NCBI RefSeq assembly: GCF_026745355.1
Contig: NC_079208.1
Coordinates: 56,810,633 to 56,874,632, forward strand
Reading direction: 5' to 3'
Length of the DNA: 64,000 nucleotides
From: Beta vulgaris subsp. vulgaris
Taxonomy: Eukaryota; Streptophyta; Magnoliopsida; Caryophyllales; Amaranthaceae
Position numbers and translations under genes: made by a program. Under the pieces are notes generated by a model that was given only the letters and a program-made list of their open reading frames with translations, had not been told where the DNA came from and searched no databases. Position 1 is the stretch's first letter, and each line of letters begins with the position of its first letter. Shown one piece after another: positions 10,890-21,897 of this stretch.

Positions 10890-12091
10890 TCACACCGAGT
10901 ACACAATCACAAAACAAGGGAGCACTGCTCGCGGGTTGAAAACAAGAAGCTCTTCGTCGTCTACCTTACCCAAACCCATTTTGTTCCGACCAACCAACGA
11001 GTCGAATCCTGAATCCTCCTTATCAGCCACCATCGGGTCACACCCAACCCGACCCGCCACGACCCGACAAACAAGCATGGCCCGCTTCACGTTCATAAAT
11101 GCAAACTCGGCCTCCACGTCACCCGGGATCGCCTCATGAGCGCGCCAACTAGTGGCAAAAGTGGAAATCCCATCCAACTTTGGCGAGAACCCGGCCCGAA
11201 TAATCCCACACGCGCTACAATAAACCTGATTACACAAAGCCGAATTACCATTTTGCCCCAGCCCACAAAGAAACGTCGTGCAATGAAACCTCAACAGCTC
11301 ATTCCCGTCGACGATACACCTCTCATCCCGCCGCGCCACAGCACCACTAACAGCAGCGCGTGAAACCCCACGCGCGGCCTTAGATTTCACAACTTCACGA
11401 AAATCCTCGAATTTCGAGAGAATCTTTTGGGAGTTATGAATTTTCAGAATGCGGTGAATTTTAGGAAGATTATTTTTGTCAGTCCACCCAGTATTAAATA
11501 TAATCCAAACAATATTCTTACCCGAATCACCATCTCTAAGCTCCGAAACAGCATGTTTCATAGACTGATGTTGTTCTAATAAATTCTGCTTCTGAAAAAC
11601 TTCCCCACAACAAGGACAAGGAAATATATCATTGCGAAGGGGCAAAAAAGGGTTTTCCCATAGGGAACATTCGAGCTCGGACCTCGACCCGGATCGCCGC
11701 TTTCGCGGCGGCGGTTGAGGTCCGAATCATCATTACCATTCGAAATAATGACATAATGTTGAGATGATCTAGGAGAAGAAAACGTCGTCGTTGTTGTAGT
11801 AGTAGTAGGTGGAGTTGTAGGGCATGTTTGTTTGGTACGTTTAGATGAAGAGAAAACTCTCTTAAGAAAACACCAAGAAGAAGAAAAAGCTTTTTTAGGA
11901 GAAAGATTATTATTATTATGAATAATATTGGATGATTTTCTTTTCTTTGTTGGGTGATAATTTAGATTATTATCATTGTTTTTATTGTTGTTGTAAGAAG
12001 ATGGAAAGAAGAAGCAACCAACATGAAGAAGGAGGAGGAGGAGAGAGAAAAAGAATTTGTTGAAGTGAGAAGATAATAAGGTTTTTGCCAT
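10890..12091 (-). CDS. C2H2 zinc finger / PARP-catalytic-fold-like plant protein, one frameshift
   Basis: Single-exon plant-specific family containing one C2H2 finger and a C-terminal region resembling the ADP-ribosyltransferase fold. The biochemical role is not established. The N-terminal part (12091 to about 11650) starts MAKTLLSSHFNKFFF and is low-complexity, rich in Asn, Ser and Thr. The finger follows as CPCCGEVF...HQSMKH (C-x2-C-x12-H-x4-H). Next come AVSELRDGDS, KIHRILKIHN, DGNELLRFHCTTFLC, the paired-Cys CSACGIIRAGFSPKLDG, FMNVKRAMLVCRVVAGRVGC and the end FNPRAVLPCFVIVYSV. The two halves lie in different frames. The switch falls near 11640-11656, where the minus strand has AAAA and TTTTTT runs; one extra base there gives about 400 aa. 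A read error is the simplest cause. Closest remembered Arabidopsis relatives are At2g29660 and At1g75710. Confidence 0.88.
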
Positions 12092-12299
12092 TGTTGTTGT
12101 TAAGGGCTTGTTTGTTTCAGTCCATTAGAGGGTAAAATGATAGTTGAGTTGAGGCTAAAGTTTTAAGAAGAAGAAAAATAAAGGAAGGGTTAGGTGGTGG
12201 GAAAGTTCTTGTAGTAGGGATGGAAAAATAGCATCTTATGATGAAGAGTTAAGTGATTTTATTGGGTGATTAATTAAGGAAAAATTAAGATTAATTAAA

Positions 12300-12303
<4 letters not shown>

Positions 12304-12366
<63 letters not shown>
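12304..12366. repeat. (AAT)n microsatellite, ~19 units
   Basis: Uninterrupted TAA/AAT triplets, about 210 bp upstream of the zinc-finger start codon. They create spurious poly-Leu/poly-Tyr reading frames on the minus strand. Confidence 0.9.
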
Positions 12367-13157
12367 GTAAGAGAAAAAGTAGTGCTTTGGGGGGATTAAA
12401 TCTGATTTTTTTTGTTGTAGTGTGATGATGAATAGGGTTGGGGATGTGGGGAGAGATGTACACAAAAGAGTGGCAGAAATCATGTGATTTTTGGGAGTGG
12501 TGGGTATTAATTTCCAATAAGGAATTAAAAAATAAGTATAAAATTAAATTTGGGTTTAAAGAGGAGTCAAATAATGGCCCCTTATAAAAAAAAAAAATTG
12601 AAATAATTTAAGTTGATTCTTTTGGAGTATTTTCTTTTTTTGTGAAATCTCTCACAAAGAAAGATGATTTTTGATTTGAAAGAATGTAACTTGATTTCTA
12701 GGATGTTTATGATGATCAAGTAAGTATTGAAAATGCATATTTTTCTATTAATTAATTACATAAATTAATCTCAATTTGGTAACCCTTGGTTAATTATAAG
12801 TTTAGTTGGAAATTAATAATTAAAGGTCTAGTTGTTAATTGTTTGAATTAGATAATAAACAAGTTTATTTCTAAACAAAATTTGAAAATCGTATTAATTA
12901 GCTAGAAATGTTTGATTTAGACAAACATATTTAATTTTGAAAGTATGTAGTATAAAACATATTCATTTCTCTAATGTAGAGGATTTTTTTTAACGCTTGA
13001 TCTAACATTTATATCTTCTCCCAAAATAAGGTACTTGCTACCATTCTCTTCTCTAAATGTTAATAAAAAGATTTAAATCAAACACAATTTTTATGTCATT
13101 TATAAGCAGATAGTGAACCTTTAAATGCTACTTCTCTATACTGTTTGAAATTAATTA
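12367..13157. other. Upstream flank of the zinc-finger gene, no other gene seen
   Basis: AT-rich, with no recognised repeat or gene. Confidence 0.5.
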
Positions 13158-13242
13158 CTTCCTCCTTTCCTATGTTATATATATATATATATATAGAAAG
13201 AACAAATTAAATATTAAGAAGAACAAATAAAAACGAAGGAAG
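13158..13242. mobile_element. Deletion-derived Stowaway MITE (85 bp)
   Basis: The ends are CTTCCTCCTTTCCTATGTT and ACGAAGGAAG, flanked by TA (13156-13157, 13243-13244). Little remains between them except an (AT)n tract at about 13177-13194. Confidence 0.6.
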
Positions 13243-14354
13243 TACTACAATAATAATTGCATATTGGTAAAATTTGCAACAAATAACTTTACATGGGCTG
13301 GGGTAGTAATTCAATTCTTAAATATTCTCTCATTACACATAGCCTAAGTCAGGCTCAACATAGTAGTAGCTAGTAAGTTGATATGCTCCACTAATGGTTA
13401 TTTGTCATAGTCTTGCTAGTGAATAGAAATTTTTCATTTGAAAATAAAAGAGGTGGTAGCATTGTCATAGTAGTACCACTTCGAATTCTAGAGTATTGTC
13501 CAGTGTTCGAATCCTCATTCCAACAATATGTTGGCATTTAATTATGGGTTATTTAGCCTTAACTTGTACCCAATTTTTTGAGTGGTGTCCTACAGACTAG
13601 TAGCATAATAAGAGTTGGTTTTCGAATCAATTACCTTTCCTAATTAAAAAAAAAATATTTCCATTGTGTGCATGCACAAATCTTCATTTCTTCCTCAATT
13701 GTTATTCACATTACAACAAGTGTAATGTCTGAAATTCTCACAGTCTCACCTATAGATTTATAAGCAGAACAAAGAAACAACTAACAAGTAGTATAATTAA
13801 TATTTTAAGGTCTAACAAAAATAAGAGTAAATTTTTAAATAAGATTTTGGAATAACAAGGGAAAATCGACATGCATGCATGGCTACACGCCTACACACGT
13901 GCACTGTTCTCCTAAAAATATATATATAACACACAATTCCAACAACGTTAACTGGAATTTCCAATTTAATTTACTAGCATTTTATGTTATTATATTTTTT
14001 AAAATTTTAGTTGGTACATAGTACTAATCTTTGATATTAGTATCAATCTTGGATTATGTCAAAACCAAAAGAAGAATGTATGTAATATGTGTACGTAACG
14101 CCAACTTCTAACTCTCACCTCAAGGCGAATCCGATGCTTCCTGCAGTATCCAATAATTTTATTAGAAATTTTGTACTCATTGTCCCAAACTAGATCTAGT
14201 AACAAGCATATTGAGAATTATTATAGTTATTATTGATAAAGAAAAATTTTGGGATTCTCTCACCTTTTTAAAAATTTAGTGCTTTATTAATAATTTTACT
14301 TTCCTTTTCTTGTGAGTGAGAGAGGATAGAAGATTAATGGTTTGTTTTTATTTA
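13243..14354. other. Intergenic DNA with tRNA-like SINE traces
   Basis: Around 13450-13650 there is GTAGCATTGTCATAGTA, GTGTTCGAATCCTC and a second TTTTCGAATC followed by A9. This suggests an eroded SINE, without clear borders. The rest is AT-rich and unrecognised. Confidence 0.35.
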
Positions 14355-14721
14355 CTCCCTCCGTCCCATAATATAATGCTCACTTCTCATTTTTCACAAG
14401 AATTAAGGAAAATGGAAAGAGTTTTAGGGATTTCACAAAAATATATATTTAAGTAAATGTTTATTGGGTATTTTTGTCTTGGAACTAGTTCTTTTCTTCT
14501 TTTTCCTTTAAAATAAAATGAAAGAGCAATAAATATACCTTGAAATGGTGTAAAACAATAAATAGAGGCACATATTTTAAAAGAAAGTAGGGATATTTTG
14601 GAAAGTTTCATGTAGAAATGAAGGATAATTTAGTCCAAACAAATTGATAAAAAAGAAATAGGCACAACATTTTGGGACACCCAAAGAGGAATGCAAGCAC
14701 TATATTATGGGACGGAGGAAG
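14355..14721. mobile_element. Stowaway-type MITE, 367 bp
   Basis: The left end is CTCCCTCCGTCCCATAATAT and the right end ATATTATGGGACGGAGGAAG, near-perfect inverted repeats. It is flanked by TA at 14353-14354 and 14722-14723. Confidence 0.88.
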
Positions 14722-16205
14722 TAGTATATTGGTCCGTGTGATGTCTCGAATCAATTTCAGTTATCAAATATTATTAATCATAAATTTCATACTTGATTTT
14801 AATCATTTTATTAGTTTTTTTCGCAATAATTTATTTAGTGCAAAATTGGAAAATGGACGCTATGTCATGATAAATTGTTTAAAGAAACTTAGAACAAATT
14901 AGAGAATAAAAAATAACTTTAATGAAATTAGGGTAAGAGAATGTTATTATTCAATAAAAGTGTTAGATATAATTATATGATTTTATTATGTTTTACTTTG
15001 AAATATTAAGCATTGAAATTATAGTAAATTAGTGGTTAAACGACTCTCACATTTTATTTCTAAGTTTTATGTGTTTGAATCCGAGTATCTACGTATTGTT
15101 AATATTTTTAAATGAGATTATAAACATGTGTATTAGAAGCTCACTGTTCCTTTGATACTTGATAGTAATGACTTTTAATATTTTTATATAGATATTATAC
15201 TAGATGATTCTCCACAAAAATAAGGTAAGATGATTAAATTAAGAAAAAACTTTAAAGTTGAAATATGAGAGAATTAATCCCTAATACTATCTCAGTCCTT
15301 CCGGTTTATTTCTAAAGTTATTTTGTATATAAACTAGTTATAAAAATAAACTTAACTAAAAGATAAAAGTTCTTTCATCAATTATATATTCATAGAGTGA
15401 CAAAATTTGTGATTAAAATCTCTGAGTAAGCCTGACAATAAGTAAAATTCTACTAGTATAGTAGTAAATAAAATTACTCAATGTTTATATTACCAAGATG
15501 ATTTTAAATGTTTAATCTCTTAGGATCTTGTAGTCTAATCTTAGTTTTTCCGTTGAAGGGATGAATACTGAATAAGTACAGTGAATTAGTTTATAAATTT
15601 GTGGTGCACACATGATAAAGACAGATTGTTACCCGTGGTTTAAGGATTATTCACATGACAATCCTAATAAATTCCTTAATTTAAATATTACTCCTAAGAA
15701 TTAGGCGGCAACGGTACGTAATAATGATTGATGAAACACATAGCACACTTAATTACTACTAATAATTAGAAGCATATCCTATTGTAATTACATTTTGTTA
15801 CTATCTTTTAGGGTAATTATGTTTTGTTACTTAATCAATAAATAGTTATTCCCTCATCAAAAAAAAAAAATTGCTACTAAAATACTTCCTCTGTATCTTA
15901 ATAGAAAATGCATCATATTTAGTTTTTACACTATTTGAATTTTAACTTTAGATTATATTTAATTACTATTATAAAGATAAATGTCATTATTTTGATTGTT
16001 CTTGGGGTTAATCTCTTAAATATTTTCCAAAATATTATATTTTTATAAATTTTAGTAATACATGATTGATATTTCAAGGGTTAAAGTTGTGCATCGACAA
16101 GTGTGACTAGTTAATATGATGCATCTATTAACAAATAGAAGAATTAGATATTAGTATTGGCATTTCAGGCAGGTGCTTGAGCTCCAACTAACTATTAGGT
16201 GTTTT
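14722..16205. other. Intergenic DNA, nothing firm
   Basis: AT-rich. A tRNA-like box A/B pair (TAGTGGTTAAACGACT ... GTGTTTGAATCC) lies near 15030-15080. A degenerate Stowaway trace may span about 15883-16130. Confidence 0.4.
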
Positions 16206-16478
16206 AAGATGACTAAAATAAAACAGGATCCCCCTTTTCCAAACCTAGCCTCTCCTCTGATGATCTCCTTTTCTCTCTCTAAAACCCTAGCCTCCCTTAC
16301 CCCTTCTTCATCAATAGGGGGCTGTCATGGATGTTTTCATCCATGGTAAGCCCCTTTATTTTTCCCTTTTATTTTCAGTTTTTAGTTCATTTTCTTGTTT
16401 TGTTCAATAAATTAGTATCTCTTTATGAGATTTTCTCAAACCCTTTTATGGGGTTTTTAGTTTCTGTTTTGGAAATCT

Positions 16479-17951
16479 CACTAGTAGAATAAATGCTATT
16501 TGTTGCGGTTAAAAAATGCCCTATTGCTGCGTTTTTGGGCGCGCAGCAATTAAGGGCGCCGCAATAGGTAATAATAATATTGCTGCGGTTTTAAACCGCA
16601 GCAATATTTTCAAATATTGCTGCGGTTCTTAGGCCAAACCGCAGCAATATTATAATTTTTTACCTGTTTAACACGTAATATTGCTGCGGTTTCTAGCCCA
16701 AAACCGCAGCAATATTATAATTTAAAAAACAAAAAGGTAATATTGCTGCGGTTTATATATTAGGACCCGCAGCAATATACACTAAACAGGTAAAAAAAAT
16801 ATTCTTAAAAAAATAAAAAGAACAGAAAAAAAAACGAGCAAAGGCAATTGAAACTATAATCAACCCAGATCTAAAAAATAAATCAGCATCAATAACCAAA
16901 CTAGATCTAAAAAATGAAATCAGCATCAAAAACCAAAATTAAACTAATTTATCAATAACTCTGCTACTAACATAATTTATAAAAAAAAAACGGAAAAGAG
17001 ATCAAAAATCATATCTGAATACAAATGAAAAAACTGGAAAAAGGAAAAAAAAAATCAGATCTAAAGAAAGCAGCGGCGAGGTCTCGAATTGTGAGCGACG
17101 GCAAGGTTTCAGACTGAGCGACGACGAGGTTTCGGAGTGAGCGACGGCAAGGCTTCGCACGGAGCGACGACGAGGCTTCGCACTGAGCGACGGCGAGGCT
17201 TCGCACTGAGCGACGGCGAGGCTTCGCACTGAGTGACGGCGAGGCTTCGCACTGAGCGACGGCGACTTGTGGGGGCTTCGGACTGAGCGACGACTTTCCG
17301 AGCGGTGGAACGATAAAGGCCATGTATTTCGCGAGCGGTGGAACGATAGAGGGAACGAAGACTATCGATAGCGTCTACGCGAGCCACGAATGTCGCCGTG
17401 TATTTCCGGCGAAGATACTGGACATAGAGGCCGTGTATTTTCGGCGAAGAAAGACGAGAGAGAATGCAGGAGGGTTAAGGGTAGAGGGTGAAAGAGAGAG
17501 AAAGCAGGAGGGTGAAGGAGAGAGAATGCAGATCTGCGAAAATGAGAGAGGAAGGATTAGGAGTGAGAGGGAGGGGGGGGAAGAAGGAGGGAGGCGCGGC
17601 TTTTTGGTTAGATTTAGGGTTTTGTAAAAAAATGTTGCTATTTGACCGATTAATATATATAAAGCCTTTATATTGCTGCGGTTTCCACGTAGGACCGCAG
17701 CAATATATTAAAAAAATGTTTTTTTTAATATATTGATGCGGTCCTACGTGGAAACCGCAGCAATATTAGCTGGTCTGGGCTCCACATTTTGTTCAAAATT
17801 AATCCGTTGGGCAATATTGCTGCGGTTTTGGGCGGGAACCGCAGCAATATTGTCAATTTCTATTTTTTCTTTTTTTTTTCGTGTTATATTACTGCGTATA
17901 GGTAAAACCGCAGCAATATCACCGCAGCAAATAACATTTATTCTACTAGTG
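16479..17951. mobile_element. Non-autonomous CACTA (En/Spm) transposon 1, 1473 bp
   Basis: It starts CACTAGTAGAATAAATG and ends CATTTATTCTACTAGTG, perfect inverted repeats with CACTA/TAGTG tips. The 3-bp target duplication TCT sits at 16476-16478 and 17952-17954. Subterminal regions carry repeated ATATTGCTGCGGTTT and its complement as hairpins. The GC-rich middle contains a 23-bp minisatellite. No transposase was seen. Confidence 0.95.
17085..17290. repeat. 23-bp minisatellite inside CACTA element 1
   Basis: About eight to nine imperfect units of gagcgacggcgaggcttcgc-act. It yields repetitive Arg/Ser/Ala reading frames on the minus strand that resemble no known protein. Confidence 0.85.
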
Positions 17952-18011
17952 TCTCCTTCTCCCCTATGGGAGTTGTGAGTATGGTTTTTTTGTTTTTAGG
18001 TATGAGAAATT

Positions 18012-19341
18012 CACTACAAAAAAAAAGTCCATTTAGAGACGGACAAAATCCGTCCCTAAATAGGTCAAATCTGTCGCTATATGGGCTTAGAGACGGATAT
18101 TGTCCCTCTCTAAAACCCTTGTCGCTAATTCGAGTTAGAGACGGATTTCCAAAATCCGTCTCTAAAGTTTAGCGACGGATTTCCAAAATCCGTCTCTAAA
18201 GTTTAGCGACGGATTTTGGAAATCCGTCTCTAAGCTTAGAGACTTTGGAAATCCGTCTCTAATCTTAGAGACGGATTTTGGAAATCCGTCTCTAATCTTA
18301 GAGACGGATTTTGAAAATCCGTCTCTAAGTTTAGAGACGGATTTGGAAAATCCGTCTCTAAATTCGCTGAAAAGATGAAAAATATATAAACGAAATTAAT
18401 AACACGATAGTTCCTAATATTATCATGATTATATTTAATCACCTAATTCCCTACCTAGTTCAAGTTGATCTCATTATCATTTTGGAATATCCCTTAAGTA
18501 AACCCGGTTCAGCTCTACAAGGGAAAGCACAGTCGCAAGAATCGCTGTTCGTAGGAATCGAACTTGTGACCTCAAAGAAACGAGAAGAAGCTCCAACCAA
18601 CTACGCCAAATACAACTTGTATACTTCTCTACACAATATTGGTAATATGTCGAAAAAATATTAGAGACGGATTCAACAATCCAACCCTAATTTAGAGACG
18701 GATTCAAAAATCCGTCCCTAATTTAGAGACGGATTTTAAATCCGTCCCTAATGTAGAGACGGATTTTCAAAATCCGTCCCTAAATTAAAGATGTGCAATA
18801 AAATAATCATATCTAAATTTAGAGACGGGTTTTAAAAATCCGTCCCTAATTTAGAGACGGATTTGTAAAATCCGTCTCTAACTTAGAGACGGATTTTTAA
18901 AATCCGTCCCTAAATTAAAGAACCGCAATAAAATATTCATAATGAAATTTAGAGACGGATTCTTAGAATCCGTCTCTAACTTAGAGACGGATTTTAGAAA
19001 TCCGTCTCTAAGTTAGAGACGGATTTTAGAAATCCGTCTTTAATTTAGAGACGGATTTTTAAAATCCGTCCCTAAATTAGAGACGGATTTTAAAATCCGT
19101 CTCTAAATTAGAGACGGATCTCTAAAATCCGTCATCCGTCTCTAACTTAGAGACGGATTTTAGAGATCCGTCTCTAATTTAGAGACGGATTTTAAAATCC
19201 GTCTCTAATTTAGGGACGGATTTTAAAAATCCGTCTCGAAATAAATTTAGAGACGGATTATCAGTATTCCGTCTCTAAATTAGAAACGGATATATATCCG
19301 TCGCCAAAAATCCGTTGCTATATGAGCTTTTTTTTGTAGTG
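18012..19341. mobile_element. Non-autonomous CACTA transposon 2 packed with palindromic repeats, 1330 bp
   Basis: It starts CACTACAAAAAAAA and ends TTTTTTTTGTAGTG, with the 3-bp target duplication ATT at 18009-18011 and 19342-19344. Both subterminal arms consist of tandem units of roughly 30 bp, TTAGAGACGGATTTT-N-AAAATCCGTCTCTAA, each itself an inverted repeat. There are on the order of twenty units. The spacer (about 18365-18660) differs and carries a tRNA-like motif. No transposase was seen. Confidence 0.95.
18500..18610 (-). repeat. tRNA-like (Pol III box A/B) sequence in the CACTA 2 spacer
   Basis: The minus strand reads GGCGTAGTTGGTTGGAGC (box A-like), then about 30 bp later CAAGTTCGATTCCTACG (box B-like). 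It does not close into a canonical tRNA cloverleaf by eye. It could be a SINE fragment picked up by the transposon. Confidence 0.4.
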
Positions 19342-20161
19342 ATTATTCTCATTGGTTGAAGTTCGAGATTCAACATGAAGAATTAGGGTTTCACAACTTC
19401 TGTAAAATTATGGAAGACTATTGGAGTACGTTCATCCCAAAATTTCCGCATCTGCAGATCGTATGCCGAATCTGAGCGAACTCACAGATTGCATTGCTTC
19501 AGATGAAGATTTTTATTAAGGCAAAATTAAGTCAAATCTGCGATGTTTACATTTCTAGGGTGATATGTATTTCTATTAGAATTTTATGTTTTTCAGAAAT
19601 GACTTGTAAGTGCCGTTTGGCAAAATATTAATGAAATCCCTTTTCTTTCAAAAAAAAAAAGAAAAGAAAGATGACTAGCTACAAAAGTTAAATACGAGGT
19701 TACTATAGAAGTACTATTGTTTTAGGTTAAATTAGGATATATGGTGTATTAAAGGGCTGTTTTATTAATTGTTACTGAATTCGTCTTAAATTAGTAGATA
19801 TTCAAACAATAATGTTCAAAATGTTTCGTTTTACCTACTTAAACATGTAGGATAAAGTTACAAAATTAAGATGAATGACCATTTATTCATTTGTTTTTAA
19901 CTTTTTTTTTATTCAGTTGAGGAGGGAACTCAAAAAATGACCATTTATAGTAGTTGAGCTTTTTTTCTTTTGTGTTTGTGACTTCAAATAATATATTTCT
20001 ATTAAGAAGATTAACCATATATTAGAAATGTGAAAATTTTCTATATAAATTCCAAAACATTATCGTGTCTATTAAATCCAAATGAAGAGACTAAAGGAGT
20101 ATCAAATCAGTACAACCTGCAATACAATACAAGTGTATAACCTTAATAATATTTATTTATA

Positions 20162-20740
20162 CGATTTTTTCACCATATACCTCTAACAATTATTTTTGCA
20201 TCATATACCTTTTCAACTTTCCAAATTCACTGTATACCCTCCACTTTTCCAAAAATACACCACTTACCCTTAATGACTAACGACGTTGACGTTCATTAAT
20301 CATTAACTCCTAATCCTCTCTCTAGTCCTAATTAATTGATCTAAACCTAAGCCAAATCCTAACTCTAATCCTAATCTCAAATCCTAACCCTAACTCATCC
20401 TCCCACCACCCACTCCCCCACCACCCCGACCCCCTCCCCCACCTCCGCCCACACCCCTGCAGCACCCCCTCGCAACCCCCACTTGAATTTCGCTCCCCTC
20501 CTCCCATCCTCGTAAATTTTCATTCCCCTCCCCCCACCCCGCCGAATATTGCTCTCCTCCCCCGCACTTGTCGAATTTCGCTCCCCTCCCCCCACCTCCG
20601 TCGATTTTCGAATTTCTGGGCTCGAATTGGGCATTGTCATTGGGCGGCTGCGAGGAGTGAAGGGGAGGGGAGCGAAGATGTGATGGTGTGGCAGGGGTGT
20701 TGTGAGGAGAGTCTGACAACATAGCTCGATCAAGAATACT
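20162..20740. mobile_element. One-ended relative of the Mutator-like element at 57720-58580
   Basis: The left end, cgattttttcaccatatacc, followed by ccttaatgactaacgacgt and a C-rich stretch with ctaaccctaa-like motifs, parallels the left half of 57720-58580. No matching right terminus was found before about 20750. It is probably a truncated copy. The C-rich stretch gives spurious Gly/Pro-rich reading frames. Confidence 0.55.
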
Positions 20741-20957
20741 CATCCCAAACTATGTCAGAATGATAGACTTCCTCATTGATAGCGGCTTGATTCAGTAAAT
20801 ACAAGGGAGCTGCGCTGTATTACTCGATTTGGTTTATTTTAGTTTTTTCGAAGATAAATTAGATTTAACCTTATTTAATTGTATCTTGTTTTTCTTTAAT
20901 ACCTATTATAAATGTCGTTTGACCTTCAATTAATAAAATTTCTTTAAAAAAAAAAAG
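20741..20957 (+). repeat. Possible LINE 3' end
   Basis: The sequence ends ...gacctt-caattaataaaatttcttt(A)11. The layout resembles plant LINE 3' tails but no coding part is present. Confidence 0.3.
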
Positions 20958-20959
20958 TA

Positions 20960-21178
20960 CTTCCTCCGTTTTTTTTTTAGATGTTACACTTTCTATTTTA
21001 GGAAGTTTTAAATTAGATGTTACACTTTTATTTTGGGTAATAACTTCTCTCTATCTCTCTCCTATCACATGTTCACATGGGACCCTTTTGTTTTCCATTC
21101 TCTCTATCTCTCTCCAATACAAAAATTACCTAGGAGTCCGTGATTTGAAAAGTGTAACATCTAAAAAAACGGAGGAAG
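20960..21178. mobile_element. Stowaway-type MITE, 219 bp
   Basis: The left end is CTTCCTCCG(T)n AGATGTTACACTTT and the right end is its near-perfect complement, AAAGTGTAACATCT(A)nCGGAGGAAG. It is flanked by TA (20958-20959, 21179-21180). Confidence 0.88.
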
Positions 21179-21711
21179 TATATATTTTTGTTTGAGGGAA
21201 CAGTTCGAGTATCATCAAGATATCAAGTGTATATATGGAACTTCGGATGCTGCTATACAGTACACTACCTGGAGAGAAGAAAAAAAAAAAAAGCAAAGTG
21301 CTACAAAAATTATTCTATTACCTGCTCAATTAAGCCAAAGGTGAAAAAAAGATGATTATGTATGGCATATTGGCTTTTTGCAATTTGGAATCCTAAAAAA
21401 GGTTTTTCCTTTGTCTTTTATCCCCCTTTTCTTTTCTTCAGATTCTTGCATGCATACTTCCAACTCATTTTACACGGTCCGTAATCTTTACTTTGCAACA
21501 TAGTCACTAATTTTCCAGCTCAAATTAATAAGTTCTTTTTACAAGATGATCATTATTCATAAGTGGCCCACATGATGGGTAAGTTAAAATACTCCCTTGC
21601 TTTACGGTTGGGCCAGCTTAATTCATTATTTCATTATTGTGCTTAAAACATAGTAGTACTACTTTAGAAGGTTTATGTGTCTCCCTCCGTGCTTTAAATA
21701 CAGGGTGGTTT

Positions 21712-21887
21712 ACCAAGTAAGTGTTGGCTCAGTGGTGATGGGACTGATTTTGGTAGGACGGACCCGTGTTCGAATTCCCGCAACACCCTTGGGAGAGGAA
21801 TGGAACCTAACCACCCCGAACTTGGCCTCGATCCGGATGTAGCCCGAAGGGTGAACCGGGTGCAAACACCAAAAAAAAAAAAAACCA
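21712..21887 (+). mobile_element. tRNA-derived SINE with poly(A) tail and 10-bp target duplication
   Basis: The duplication AGGGTGGTTT lies at 21702-21711 and 21888-21897. The body has box A-like TTGGCTCAGTGGTGATGGG and box B-like GTGTTCGAATTCC, and ends in A14 then cca. This is a complete, fairly recent insertion. Confidence 0.88.
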
Positions 21888-21897
21888 AGGGTGGTTT

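Larger units (their letters stand above)
16216..19667 (+). mobile_element. Retroposed sequence with 10-bp target duplication, split by two CACTA transposons
   Basis: AAGATGACTA occurs at 16206-16215 and again at 19668-19677, right after an A-rich tail (19650-19667). Without the two CACTA elements and their target duplications, about 640 bp remains. It begins near ccccctttt, includes a CT-rich leader with aaaccctagcc (about 16284) and ends ...tgaaatcccttttctttc(A)n. A target duplication plus a poly(A) tail indicates LINE-machinery retroposition. No ORF domain was recognised, so it may be a deleted LINE or a retrocopy. Confidence 0.65.

Noticed and set aside
12236..12517. Poly-Leu and poly-Tyr reading frames on the minus strand
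   Set aside because: Produced by the (AAT)n microsatellite, with no conserved sequence outside it.
17002..17627. Arg/Ser/Ala-repeat reading frames within CACTA element 1
   Set aside because: They are the 23-bp minisatellite read in several frames on both strands. There is no transposase-like motif.
18160..19320. CRISPR-like array of short palindromic repeats
   Set aside because: The units abut with no unique spacers and lie between CACTA/TAGTG ends with a target duplication, so this is transposon subterminal repeat structure in a plant genome.
20390..20743. Gly/Pro-rich reading frames
   Set aside because: The C-rich interior of a Mutator-like element fragment; open only because of base composition.
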